64,000 nucleotides of DNA. Origin: Phlegmacium glaucopus (lineage: Eukaryota; Basidiomycota; Agaricomycetes; Agaricales; Cortinariaceae). The DNA is taken from positions 725,824 through 789,823 of the forward strand of contig MU130382.1 in NCBI GenBank assembly GCA_015039465.1. The letters are read 5' to 3'. The position numbers and the translations under genes are program-made. Positions 11,001 through 21,721 of the stretch are shown here, in pieces (within the stretch, counting starts at the first letter, position 1; each line of letters opens with the position of its first letter). The notes below the pieces were generated by a model. That model was not told where the DNA came from. It made no database searches and saw only the letters and a list, made by a program, of their open reading frames with translations.

Positions 11001-11826
11001 TGAGGTTGTACGTTTTGAAAGATTTTGGTTCAAAGTCTGGTTTCATTTCAATCTTGTGATCCCAAGCTCATTCATCAGGAAATCTGTCCACCTTTTTCTC
11101 ATCAAATACATCTAAGTATTCATGATACTTGGGTGGTACAATTTCTTTGACAGGGATGTCAGGCTTGATGTCGTATTTCATAGCCAGATTTTGTGAAGCA
11201 GAGGTTTTCGCATTGATCCAATATTTGTTGTCCATTTCGCCAGTAATAAAAGCAATGAGTACTGATATTTCATCATCATCAGTGGGGCTCTGTGTTCAAT
11301 TAAGATATTCTTCAATATTGTATTCTTCTTCAACAGTGGTAGGGGTAGAGGGTGTCCTAAAAATCGGTTTCTGTGGTTGTTCTTCTTTTGGTTGTTCAGG
11401 TTCACACCATGTAAGGGTTTCTTTCTTCCAGTTTATTTTGGGATTGTTTTCTTTGAGCCAGGTTGCTCCAAGAATGATTTTGTGTTCCCCTAATCCAGTG
11501 ACTAGGAGTCGGTTCATCTTCTTTTGTCCAAGTACATTGATCTCGAGGTTTACATAATGTTTGATTGTGCCTTGTTTGTTCAGGGTACCATCAACGTTAA
11601 AAACTTTGATGGGAACATTTAAGGTTTTGATCATAAATTTTTGTGTTCTCACGAAGTTTTGGTCGATGAATTTTCTGTCTGCACCAGAGTCGATAAAGGC
11701 TTGTTCAATGATTTCCGGATCTCCTTGTGTCTCACTCGTTATAGAAATAGGTATTTTCATTCGGTGAATATTTAAACAAGGTAATAAGCAATTTGATATG
11801 GATAGCATGGGAGAAACTGACATCAA
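8065..11826 (-). pseudogene. Ty3 pol: protease, RT, RNase H, integrase, chromodomain (broken)
   Basis: The protease is visible at FIDSGAD (about 11,700). The reverse transcriptase runs from 11,046 to 10,164, with YMDD at about 10,560 directly before a foreign insertion. RNase H follows with FQIESDASKYA. The integrase has its zinc motif (H...H, then CSDC near 9,190), the catalytic acidic residues in LITDLP and ISDRDP, and the TTECFNQE motif at about 8,790. The chromodomain contains YQFKIRWKDYP and VTWDPESHI at about 8,120-8,180. Stops interrupt the frame at 8,896, 9,238, 9,810, 10,131, 10,164, 11,068 and 11,296. All are TGA where CGA (Arg) is expected, except the TAG at 9,238 where Trp is expected. 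Nothing indicates current activity. Confidence 0.9.
10407..10560 (-). other. about 150-bp insertion inside Ty3 reverse transcriptase
   Basis: The catalytic string YMDD is followed at once by unrelated sequence. The normal continuation (NILIFAKNEKDLEE) resumes about 150 nt downstream on the minus strand. The inserted DNA has no recognisable ends or coding capacity. The exact borders cannot be fixed because no clean target duplication is visible. Confidence 0.55.
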
Positions 11827-11856
11827 TTCAGATCTCCGCTTTAAAAACCCTCTTCT

Positions 11857-12844
11857 TCTTCAACTTCGACTATTTTCTCGTCTTCATGAATTCCGAGCTG
11901 CATGTTAGCGAGCTTCTCGTTTTCTTCTCAGTTCAACCCTTTGATGAGGGCGTGAATTTCTTTGACCGAAAGTTTCTTCTGTTGGGTCTGGTTGTTTCGG
12001 TAATTGTTTGAGGATCCTTGATATCCTCCCTTCTTCTCTTTGCAGTCTTGAGATATATGGCCGGGCTTGTCGCATTTGAAGCATAAACCTTTGCACATAT
12101 ACTCTCCTCTTTTCTCATAGCTCATTGTGTCAATATCCATTGCGTTGGGATCATTTTGTCTGTTTGAGGACCAGTTTCATCCTTCATATTTCAGTTTTTC
12201 TTCTCAATAGGTTGGGTCATATGGCTTTCTGTTTGGTTGTCTGCTTGACAAGATTGCCATGGCGAATCGGTATTGTGAGTCATATTGAATCACTCTATCC
12301 TTCCAGCCTTTGATCGTCATGGGGACATTGTTGGCTATCAGGATTTTTCTTGTCAAGGAGGGGTTCAAGATTTTTTGGAACATATGAATCAGGTGGATGT
12401 TGTCTGAGCTGGATTTTTCTTCTAATCCTGCTTGTCTGGTTAACAAGGAGAATTTGGTGACTACTTGTTCTGCGGATTTCTTTCCTTGTCTTAACAAGGT
12501 CAACTTGTGTATCGCGTCTTGGGTTCGGTTCACTTCTTTGAATTGTTCAGAAATGGTTGAGTAAAAATTGGCAAGAGACGGGAGGACAATTGTTCTGTCT
12601 GGGGCAGTGATGCTATCCAACCAGCTTTCCTTCCACTGAGCTGCTTCTCCTCCATTCATGAAGGAGAGTATGAATGCGATCTTTGATCCATCTTCAAAGT
12701 AGAGTTTGTCATTGACGGTTAAGTATATTCTACATTCTTGTAAGAACATTTTACTTTGCGTCTATCACCAGTAAAGGGTGTCGGTTTGTTGATGTTCAAT
12801 TCTTTCAGGACATGGGGAGCGGATGAAGATTCTCCAGCCATCAT
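11857..12844 (-). pseudogene. Ty3 gag (broken)
   Basis: Starts at ATG 12,844 (MMAGESSSAPHVL). After one lost base near 12,750 the frame shifts into a long gag segment with the retrotransposon-gag core (AAQWKESWLD, EQFKEVNRTQDA). The zinc knuckle CFKCDKPGHISQDC lies at about 12,040-12,090. TGA codons at 12,204, 12,178 and 11,928 fall where Arg codons would fit. Gag would form the particle shell of the element; this copy cannot make it. Confidence 0.85.
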
Positions 12845-12990
12845 TGTTCTTTCTTGTTTTGGTTTCAGCTTCTAGAAGTAAGATGTCCTTGCTCTTTGCT
12901 TCTTATACTGGCTCAGGTATTTCTCCTCTCACAGTATTCATTCAGTTTCATTTCGTTTGTTGGTTTCGGTTTTGGCTAGATATTAACCAA

Positions 12991-13435
12991 TGCTTCTAAG
13001 AAGAGAGCGTATAGAAATACAGTAGCTAATTCTTTTGTTACAACTTCAAACAGTTCAGATGGTTCTGACCGTAGACAGTCGTATGAAGATCGGTTCGTTG
13101 TAATAAGAGCTCAGAAGAATACTAAGAGAGTCGTTCTCGAAGTAGAGTCTTAAGAGTTTGAGGAAGTTCAAGAGCAAAATAACCAAGTTAGATTCTCAAG
13201 AATTAGCTAAGGTTACATTGATTCATAAATACTATTTTTATAGTAAAAGAGAGAGTCATGCGTAAGATGAAACAAGTGCATGTAAAAGGGTATGCATGGT
13301 TAATAATAGGTGAAACAATGAAAGAAGAGAGGTAAGCATGTGAAAGCAGAGATGAAAAGAAGAAGTAGAGGAGCATGTAGGTGAAACAGCCATGTGTTCA
13401 GTGGAGATAAAGAAAAAGAAAAAGAGTTCATAACA
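12991..13435 (-). repeat. 5' LTR of the Ty3 element
   Basis: A 445-bp LTR whose minus strand starts TGTTATGAAC and ends CTTAGAAGCA, followed immediately by the presumed primer-binding site TTGGTTAATATC. It is placed by its position upstream of gag and its TG...CA ends. No partner copy exists in the window. Confidence 0.65.
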
Positions 13436-13730
13436 TTAGCCCTTAGCCACTTGATTTCCACTCATATATGATCTCAGAACTCCTTTAGAACACAGAAAAC
13501 CATTGATTTATATTTATTTTCCTAAATAGGCAGTACTAATCTATGCTGACATCATAACATCACCTACCAAGTCTGGCTGTTACCTCCTTCCTTAGCCATT
13601 ATTTCATGCTCAAAAGGACTGCCAAACCATTCCAATGTCCATAAATTACTGAAGGATCACTTTCCAGAAAATGTTAAGTCAAAAGAAGAGAATTGCCTGG
13701 CCTTCTAGGACCTAATGGTTCAGCAATTCA

Positions 13731-13852
13731 GTTCAGTTCAAACTGCATGAACCATAAATCTCTAAATGCCTGAACCTGAACTGAACTGAACTGAATTATC
13801 AGTTCAGTTCAGTTCAGTTCAGGTTCATGAGTCAGTTCTGAACTGAACTTTG
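13731..13852. repeat. compound palindrome of GTTCA/TGAAC repeats
   Basis: Two perfect 25-nt arms, 13,771-13,795 and 13,803-13,827, made of CTGAA/TTCAG units, flank a 7-nt loop. Outside them, imperfect arms (CATGAACC at the inner edge, AGTTCAGTTC further out) extend the palindrome to about 120 bp. It could form a strong hairpin and may be a small fold-back element. Confidence 0.6.
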
Positions 13853-14429
13853 GTAACCCTAGTGTGCCATGAGGTCATCTTTCTCCTTTCTTGCTATTTG
13901 TGTCTTGAGCACATCTGATTCACATGATTGACCATTTGTCAAGGATATGATAATTAGCCCCTGACAGCTTACAAGGTGCCAAAAGCAGCAGTAGGTGACA
14001 CAATGTGAGAAGTCCATTTCATCAACAATTTCATCCTTTCAATCCATTTTGGCTTCCTGAAGGGTCGGATAAACCTTCAAACATTTGCATTTTGATTCAT
14101 AAGGTATACTGTATTATATCAGGTCCAAGAAATGGTTCTTATACAAGATTTAGACTAGGCTGCACCAATATAAATTCACTTTTTTGACAATTTGATACCT
14201 ATTTGCATTTTCCAAGGGATCAGGACACTTAAGAGCTTAAAGCTTTTAGAGAGGCATAGATATGATATATCAGAACCCAACAAAAAAAATATAGATAGTT
14301 GCTTGAAATATGAGCTCAGAAATGTGTTTTGACTCATTGAGTGGGGTGACTCATTGACCAGTGAATTGGGGGCCAAGGTCACCTGATCAATTTTCTTCAA
14401 GTTTATTGCATTACGTAAAGCAAAACATA
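13853..14429. other. no gene recognised
   Basis: AT-rich sequence without convincing coding, repeat or RNA features between the palindrome and a doubtful minus-strand frame. Confidence 0.4.
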
Positions 14430-14801
14430 TTAGGCTTTGTCAATTGTAGGAAAGAATACATAATTATAAGCATTTAAGACAAATTTACAGATAGAGATAG
14501 TGAGATTGCAGAATGGTTTAATTACTCTCCGCAAGATTGAGAATATATAAAAGCCGTCTGCCCAATGGCCAATATATCTACTTAGCATGACCATGGTTGA
14601 AAGAAAAATGGTCCGATCGCCCACAGCATCAACAATGACAAAGTGGATTTTCTTCCCTGAGCGCCGGATAATTAAGGAAGTTGAAAGCCCACAATAAAAA
14701 TAAAGGTCCAGCCTGGTTAAAGTTCGTTGACCGACTCGGAGCAGTGACCTCAGTGACTCTGCCAGTGAGCCTTGGACTAATGGAGAGATGTCAGAAAACA
14801 T
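14430..14801 (-). CDS. doubtful hypothetical protein, 123 codons
   Basis: A single uninterrupted minus-strand frame. Its middle (GKKIHFVIVDAVGDRTIFLS) faintly resembles the start of the ubiquitin-like domain common in agaricomycete proteins, where a strand ending in IDA-G-R precedes a Leu/Pro-rich strand. The distal part is hydrophobic and irregular. No introns, start context or neighbour supports it. It may be a remnant or a chance frame. Confidence 0.22.
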   Translation of the reverse strand: MFSDISPLVQGSLAESLRSLLRVGQRTLTRLDLYFYCGLSTSLIIRRSGKKIHFVIVDAVGDRTIFLSTMVMLSRYIGHWADGFYIFSILRRVIKPFCNLTISICKFVLNAYNYVFFPTIDKA

Positions 14802-15166
14802 CTGTCAGCGTCAATATTAGCGGTGATCGATGATTCATGAACTCGGAAACCCGGGTGGGCTCTGAAGATCTGAAAAGTTACTTCAACTTCGGTTATACCT
14901 CGTACGGAGTTCGATGTATGTAATTTGCATAACGCAATTGCCTGAGAAACAGAGTACTAGTGCAGCGTGTGAAAATGGATGTCAAGCGAAGTTTAGTCAG
15001 GTCATTTCTGTTCCAAACCATCATCCTCTCCTTTTTTTCTTTTTCTTTTCCTTTTGTCAGCAGATTATGACACGAGTTGGTCCAACTCATATGAGCCCTG
15101 CTCGGTAAGCCCCTTATTTACTTCCTTGATCCGCGTGTCTTAACCCCCCTCCCCTCTCTCTTACCA

Positions 15167-16275
15167 ATGCACCGTCGCTGCTACAATAGAACTGCCTCTA
15201 CACTCATCACCATATTCGGTGCCATAACAAACGCTGCGGTTGCCATTCAAGTTCTCGCAGCGTGGCACACCTTCAAGTGGGAACCCGAGAGCGAGTGGGA
15301 ATCATCGGGAGATAAATGGCAACTAGATGGCTTAAAAGTCATCTGGGCTCTCCTCTTCGTGTACTTTTCATCAGCAGCTTCAGTCTGCACCGTTGGTCTC
15401 GTCGGTATTCTCAAGGTCCGCAGCCAACCATTTCTCTTCCCGCTTCCTTTTGACTCACTCGCGTTCAACAGAATAAATCATCCCATGTTCGCTTCTATCG
15501 CGATTATTCAATCGCGGATTTCTCTTTCTGCGCTTTCTCTCTCATTTTAGCCACTTATGGCGCCTTTCTTGGCACTGCTCGTGCAGGTGTTTGCGAAGAA
15601 TTCTCTCACCATCCAGAACTCATGCGCAACATGCTTGAGATGGGTCTCAACCTAGAAAACTGTGAACGATGGCTAGAAAGGGCTGTCTTCGCAGTTCTAG
15701 CTGTCTTGTTTGTCATCATGGTTATTCGCGTGAGTCCATTCTCTTTCTCTTTTTACAGTGGCCTTAAATTCTTCCCAAATTTCCAGCTGCACTTCCTTCT
15801 CGCAGTATCGAACTACTACTCTCATCTCACAAGACATCATCGTAGTCCATCATCATTCTCATCATCTCATCTGACACCCTTGCATGCAATGCAGCGCATC
15901 TTCCTCCTTCCCAACAATAACACCAACGTTGGTGATCTAGAACACTGCGTTGACATGGACTTTGTGTACGCACCAGTCCCACGCCACTCACTACCCAAAG
16001 AACTCCAAGACCAAGCAGCTGAGGCATGGATCTCTAACACAATCCCGGCGTCTCCGAATTCATCAAACTCAACATCAACATCATCCTTATCAAATTCGGA
16101 ACACCGAAGCCACCAGCATCATCGCCGACATCATCGCCACCATAGTAGTCATAGCCACCGTCGTCGATCCGGTTCGCCGTCTTCGCAAACTGGAACGATC
16201 AAGCTGGAAATTTCTCCAAATGAGGGACTATTGCCGGCATATACTTCAGTTGTGAATGGAGAACGGAAGGCTTGA
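15167..16275 (+). CDS. four-helix membrane protein with His-rich tail
   Basis: Three exons (15,167-15,404; 15,551-15,729; 15,787-16,275) give 301 residues. The splice at 15,404/15,551 keeps a hydrophobic helix and the following TYGAFLGTARAG in frame. Four membrane segments are visible: residues about 10-30, about 60-85 (WALLFVYFSSAASV), a part-overlapping one to about 95, and FAVLAVLFVIMVIR near 130. The C-terminal half is soluble, with a His/Arg/Ser-rich run (about 235-260) of at least fifteen His. The layout resembles small fungal tetraspan membrane proteins, but no named family was recognised. The His-rich tail could bind metal ions; that is inference. Start chosen at the first Met before the first helix. 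Confidence 0.7.
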
Positions 16276-17906
16276 TGATGCAAGGAATGTTCTTAACCTC
16301 TTGTTTTCTCTCTCAGCCCTTGCTTTCTTCGTTTCTGTTATCGATTTCATTTCCTTCCCATTAAGCTATTTTTGTATGTGGCTGGCATTTGATCTCTGTT
16401 AGAAGACTGAAATCTATCTCTCTCTTTTCTCATCTTTTAGATCAAGCATTGTCACTTCGCTTCCATTTGTTCCATCAGTTAATTCTGAGGGGAGCTTGAC
16501 ATATATTTGCTTCGAAATCGATTTCAATCACGGTCCTTCAAGTTTAGTTGTGTATCTATGTACAATCCTGCCATGCCACCACCACCTCACCCACTCTTTC
16601 TACCCATGACTCCCTTCCCTTTTTTTCCTTATTCTTCATCCATACATTCCATTCCCTTCATCGTTTCCATTTTTACCTCTCCCTTCTCGTTCATTCTTTT
16701 TCTTCCCACCCAACTCTCTTCAAGCACTTATCTAACTACGTTATATATATACTTTTCCCATTATCATCCGCATCCACCACAACACACCCTCCTCTCAATC
16801 CAACCATTGATGTTCATGATTTGTACTACTTGCGCTCTTAGGAAATTTAATTTGATTTTTCCGCCATAGTATAGGCCATACTGGCCATATAATAGATCTT
16901 GCGAGTTGACGCAGTCCTTTGGTGTACAAGTACTCACTGCTCTCGAAATCTATATACATGGCCTCATTATTTTCTTCTTTCCATGTTTCAGTCCAGTGCA
17001 TGGTGCCAGGCTTCATTCTATTTTTAGATAATTATCACCGTCCCATCAGGACATTATGCCAACGGTGATCGTCACCAGCAGTCATGCCATCATCCGAGGT
17101 CACTACATTATCCAATCCCTTCGACATGCCATTGCATGACGAAGCATAGCGAGCTTTATTCACATAGTATTCATTCGACTTTTTTTCCCCCAAAACTATC
17201 CGATACGTTTGACTTCTCCTTGGACTCGGCGGAGTCTGGCATCCACCCGTAGTCCGATACGTACAGTAAGTACAGTAAGCCAGTCTTAGCCAGAGTAGTA
17301 AGCATTACGACACATTGCTTAGGCCTGCAGTGTGTAATGATATAGATAGATTTGCCGCACTGCGTACGTATACAGGCGTATACACCCCGAATCTATTTAT
17401 AGGAATCTATACAGTCGTCCACGGGGTCTATGAGGGGATAAGATGAGAATATGAGCCAGAGTATACTATTAAATGGGAATGGTTTAGAGCAAGTGAAGAA
17501 GACGGATGTCAGTTATGGACCAGGATAATAGATATTCTCGTGTTGAATACACTCAGTGGGTGTGTCGGAGAACTTTGCGGGTTGCGTGACTGATGGCTCA
17601 GATATCGGAAATCCGGTTTCAACCCAGATCAAAAAATTTTGAGCAGTCAGTAATACCGGGAATCCCCGTTTCGGGCGAGCCAGGACGAGCCACGTCAAGT
17701 CCTGAGCACTGAGTGTTTGATTGAAAGCAAATGGCAGCGTGTACAGGCCGAAAACCAATATAACCGTACTAAATACTGAAGGGAGTAAGTGGGTGGGTCA
17801 GAAAGATTTGTCCGATAAGGCTCAAACAGAAAGGTGGAGGTCAATGCTTATCGTTGCGTCGGATCTTGTCCTATCTCTATTTATCTTATCTTATCCTTAT
17901 GGTTAA
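16276..17906. other. intergenic, pyrimidine-rich then AT-rich
   Basis: After the membrane-protein gene comes a strongly C/T-rich stretch (about 16,570-16,830), which looks like promoter or UTR sequence, although no following gene was found. The rest holds no coding sequence I can support. A long non-coding transcript cannot be excluded. Confidence 0.4.
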
Positions 17907-18419
17907 AGGCCGCTACTTTTGTACAACCTAAATAGGGCCACCAAAAAAAGGTAAATTATTATTCCTTTAACAAATCGCTTCCTTTCATTGAGGGCTACAA
18001 ATTGGTTAAAGGGATAAGCAATCGGACCAAAACTGACAGAGTTATTTAATTTTGAGTTGAGCATGTCTAAAAAAGGTAATTAAGGGTCCATAATCTAATC
18101 TAATCTATGCCCAAAGCCTGCATCCATACCTGAGGATGCCTGCATCGACATAATATTCCCATACTCGTACGGTCTTCAGGGCTTTGAACATACTTAATCA
18201 CAATACCTGAACAGGTTATCCTTGCAGATTCAGATGTTTTCGTTGCATGTTACAGTTTTGGCCCATGCAATAGTACTAAATTAATGAATTCTTGAATGAA
18301 AATTTCAACAAAAGACACTACGGTGTACGAAAATCATGACGAAAATCGCCCTTAGGTTAGGGCTACTTTTGAAAAAAATTCTCCAGCCGATTTGGCGCCT
18401 TGTACAAAAGTAACGGCCT
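17907..18419. mobile_element. MITE-like element with 20-bp inverted ends
   Basis: The 513-bp unit begins AGGCCGCTACTTTTGTACAA and ends with its reverse complement carrying one change (TTGTACAAAAGTAACGGCCT). No transposase and no target duplication were seen. An internal copy of GGGCTACTTTTG occurs near the right end (about 18,360). A non-autonomous DNA transposon is the best reading. Confidence 0.6.
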
Positions 18420-19072
18420 CTGGGAGCCTCGAGGCGGCCAGCACAATAGATGAAGAGCCATGCTAAAAATAGCTCGATTTATAACCACAATCACTCTTGA
18501 AAAACCTCAAGATAAATGGCATAGGTCCTTGATATGTAAAGAGACACTTCTTATTATTTTCTTTTGTGCCCCAGACCACGATAGTAATACATATTCTATC
18601 AGTAATTCATGCCTTCGCAAAGTCATTTTGAAATTAAAATTGAATCATATGTCATAAAATCCAAGCCTACGGCCAATATTGCCCATAGATTTCCTCTGCA
18701 AAAATGAGATGTTGAATCATTGCGGAAGCTATAAATTGAGTTACAATGAAGTCGGATGTACTGAAATCTCCCGTAGTCAGACTAATAAAATTCGTAGTCT
18801 TTCTTTTTTTATTTGTATTGATTGACGACTTACTCATTATATATGTACTGACATCCTATTTGTTTGAATTAAGGTAATATACAGGAATGTCGGGAGAACT
18901 AAAGACGCGTCAAGAGCAATTATAGGCAATCGACCCGAGTCCGACATAAAGATTTCCTAGCGCGGTTTTGGGAGTGTATATAACGCAAACTTGACGCAAA
19001 CACATTTCCTATGGAACGTGTTTGTATCTATGACCATTTCTTGACCTCCCCAGGCACATCATTGATATTCAA
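18420..19072. other. no gene recognised
   Basis: AT-rich spacer between the MITE-like element and the tandem duplication. No coding or structural feature was found. Confidence 0.4.
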
Positions 19073-19310
19073 TATCAATACACGTCCAGAAGCAAGACAG
19101 CAGTATCAGGAAGCCATAGTATAAGCAAAGAAACTTTTAACTTGTACATAATAAGTATGTCGTCACTGTCGTGTATATAATGGGTATCATTATCAATACA
19201 CGTCCAGAGGCAAGACAGTGGTATCAGGAAGCCATAGTAAAAGCAAAGAAACTTTAACTTGTACATAATAAGTATGCCGTGTATATATGTCGTGTATGTA
19301 GGTATCATTA
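19073..19310. repeat. tandem duplication, 118-bp unit, two copies
   Basis: The block beginning TATCAATACACGTCCAG occurs at 19,073 and again at 19,191. The copies agree over most of their length (shared GCAAGACAG, TATCAGGAAGCCATAGTA, CTTGTACATAATAAGTATG) with a few substitutions and a small deletion. It lies just 3' of the TPA1 gene. Confidence 0.75.
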
Positions 19311-19459
19311 TAAAAAATTTGACGGTAGCCCCGCCAGCTAGAATTCTGTACAAAAAAAAAGACCCTCCGAAGAAGTGAAGGAAAACTAATCCACGTACAC
19401 TTTGTTAGAATAATTATTTAAAAATCATCTCGAACTCTCAGCCGCATCTCTGTGATTTC

Positions 19460-21721
19460 TTATCCACCTTCAACATCGCCTTCCGAGTCATTGCTGTTGT
19501 TGTTGTCCTCCTCCACCATCCCAACTTCATATTCTCCACATATATCCCACCTAGACCCTGGGGCTGCAGCCGACACGTACTTGACGAATCGCATCACTCG
19601 CTCGTCTCGTAAGACCAACAGGAGCTTGTTAAATCCGGGCTGAGTGGCGAGCAGAGTGCTTTCATCTTCATCATCGTCATCATCTTCCTGCATTGAAGCG
19701 CCATCGTCTGCCTCTGCATCAGGGGATGGAGACTCGGCAGGTTCTTCGTTGATTCTATCCTGTTCATCGCCTATTACTGACATAGAATCGGACAAGTGAG
19801 GGCCTCCGTTAGGTTTCTTTGGTTTGGATGTAGAGGTTGGTGGCTTTTTGGTGGTGGGACCGTCTTGAGGTTCCTTGCCTGTCTTTTTAGTGGACCCAGA
19901 ACGATAGACGGCTGGATCGTCTTCTTCATCATGTGGTGCCATATAACACTTGACAAAGAAACATGTCAGTGATATGAAGAGTGAAACAAAAAGAAAACCT
20001 ACATCCCAACCGCCCACTTGTGCTAGCTGAGACTCCTCCCCACCATCTGAGTCTGTGGATTGCTTCAATCCCGTTTCAGGTGGCACTAACCCAAGTACCA
20101 CATCCAGCCTCGCTTCCTTATCTTCACTCGTCGCCAAGGTATAATCCAGCCCAGGCCTAAACCTCCTCGCCTCCACCGCATATCTCAATGGCAACAGCCG
20201 TGAAACGATCGCCAACCACGCACGAAAGGCAGGACTAGGGAACAACTCATCCTGCAAGCTCCGCATAATCTCATCTGCAGAGGCGTGTGCGCGTGGATAT
20301 ACAGCAACTTTCACATCGCCTTCTTGGGGCTTGAGCGTGCAGTAGCGCCATCTGTGAGGAGGGCCTTTGATGATCCAACCGGCAGTGCCGGTTGTGTGTG
20401 GTGGAATGGTGCCGGATCGATTTTGGCCTAGACCTTGTCGAGTGTCTAGGTCCCGTAGGCGATATTCGAGAGCCGCGGCAAGTTGGTTATTAAGAAAAGA
20501 ATGTAGTTCAAGGGAAGATTCCTGAATGAAGCGTGAGGCAAGGGCTTGCATGGTGCGGACCTGGAGGTAGACAGGGTTGATAAATTCGGCAAGGAAAGGG
20601 ATATGGTCTTCTGAGAGGCCCAGCTTGCCGAGGTCAGGATCAAAGGAAGGTGAAAGGTAGGGTTTGAATATAGTCGATGTCGATGTCTATATAGAGTATG
20701 AATTAAAGTATTAAGAATACAAGGTCAATCAATTATGCGAAATGAATAGCACACTCACGAGTTGCTCCCGCGAGCTTTTAATTTCAGGAGCAGGGGCTTC
20801 GGGTATGTAGCCCTCCTCCCCATCCTGCGCTGCATGGAACCATCCGCTAATGCTCAGGCGTTCAGTCCTGCCCCTAAGGCGTTCTCCAACGACGACCTCT
20901 TCTACTGAGTGGAAGCTCCTGCCTGGCTGGACCTCAAAGAAGATGAATTGATTCCAGCTTGGTGAAATACTCTTCGAAGGAATGGCTTCAGGTTCAAGTT
21001 GCCCATCCTGATTTTGTTTGACGGGATATAATTCGAGAGCACCACCCCAGCTCTTTTGCCATTGCTGATCGTGAGGTAGGGGCATATAAAGAATATAGGA
21101 AACCCGCCGTGAGCCGATGACATCGTCATGATTGAGGAGGTGACAGCCCTGAGTATAAGAATTGACGGCCATATCTTGCTTTTGTCCAGACAGAGGTCCA
21201 CAGCCTGTTACAGCCCGAAGAAACTGGCGGAACTGAGGCGAGTATAACGCGTCCCTTAGCGTCCGGAGGTGGGTCAACTGTGATATCTGGGAGTCGGGCA
21301 AATAGTTCAGTGAGGCAAGATCACCTGTCTGCTTGATCTATCGGAAGAACATGATGAACGATTTTCGAGTGTGTTGAGGAAAAAGACAGACTTTGAAGAT
21401 GTCCGTTTCCTTCTGAGTGAATTTGAGCCTCAAACATTCGTCCTTCACCTTGCATAGTAGTTCATCTTGAAAGAGTTTTTCGACGACAGTGTGCTTGAAT
21501 GGAGTGCTAGCAAGGTAATCCGTGTGTAAATTGGCGATGTAGTTGTGGTTAAAAACTTCGTAGGCGAATTGAGATGTTGGATCTGTGTTGGTGTTGATCA
21601 AAGAGGGCGCGTCGACTGGTGCAGGGGTACTCGGAGTACCAGAAGGCGATACATGAGTCGTCTTGAGCCTCTTTGGATCTGTGCCGTCTCGAGCAGGGGA
21701 CCTTTCTCGAGTAGGAGCCAT
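19460..21721 (-). CDS. TPA1: prolyl 3,4-dihydroxylase, TPA1/ofd1/OGFOD1 family
   Basis: A 2-oxoglutarate and Fe(II) dioxygenase. The family hydroxylates a proline of ribosomal protein uS12 and affects translation termination and, in fission yeast, sterol/oxygen sensing. Four exons (21,721-21,392; 21,337-20,759; 20,686-20,003; 19,948-19,460) give 693 residues. Iron ligands are visible as His180-x-Asp182 in CHLLNHDDVIG and His253 in GRSFHSVEEV; Arg270 fits the 2-oxoglutarate contact. The second half (after about residue 330) carries the non-catalytic C-terminal domain of the family, including WIIKGPPHRWRY and, at the end, SRWDICGEYEVG. A long acidic, low-complexity insert (PAESPSPDAEADD and a run of Asp/Glu) sits within it. 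Start at ATG 21,721. The first intron uses GTCTGT as donor. Confidence 0.92.

Larger units (their letters stand above)
7685..13435 (-). mobile_element. chromodomain Ty3 (gypsy) retrotransposon, 3' LTR lost
   Basis: On the minus strand the order is LTR (13,435-12,991), primer-binding site starting TTGGTTAATATC directly after the LTR end, gag, protease, reverse transcriptase, RNase H, integrase and chromodomain. This is the standard order of a Ty3 chromovirus. The 3' LTR is missing, because sequence similar to the 13 kb LTR does not occur before 7,685. At least nine in-frame stops, nearly all TGA at former CGA codons, one gag frameshift and an insertion in the reverse transcriptase show that it is dead. 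Confidence 0.9.

Noticed and set aside
16507..16869. 120-codon frame rich in Pro, Ser and Phe
   Set aside because: It is a translation of C/T-rich simple sequence, with an overlapping equal-length frame.
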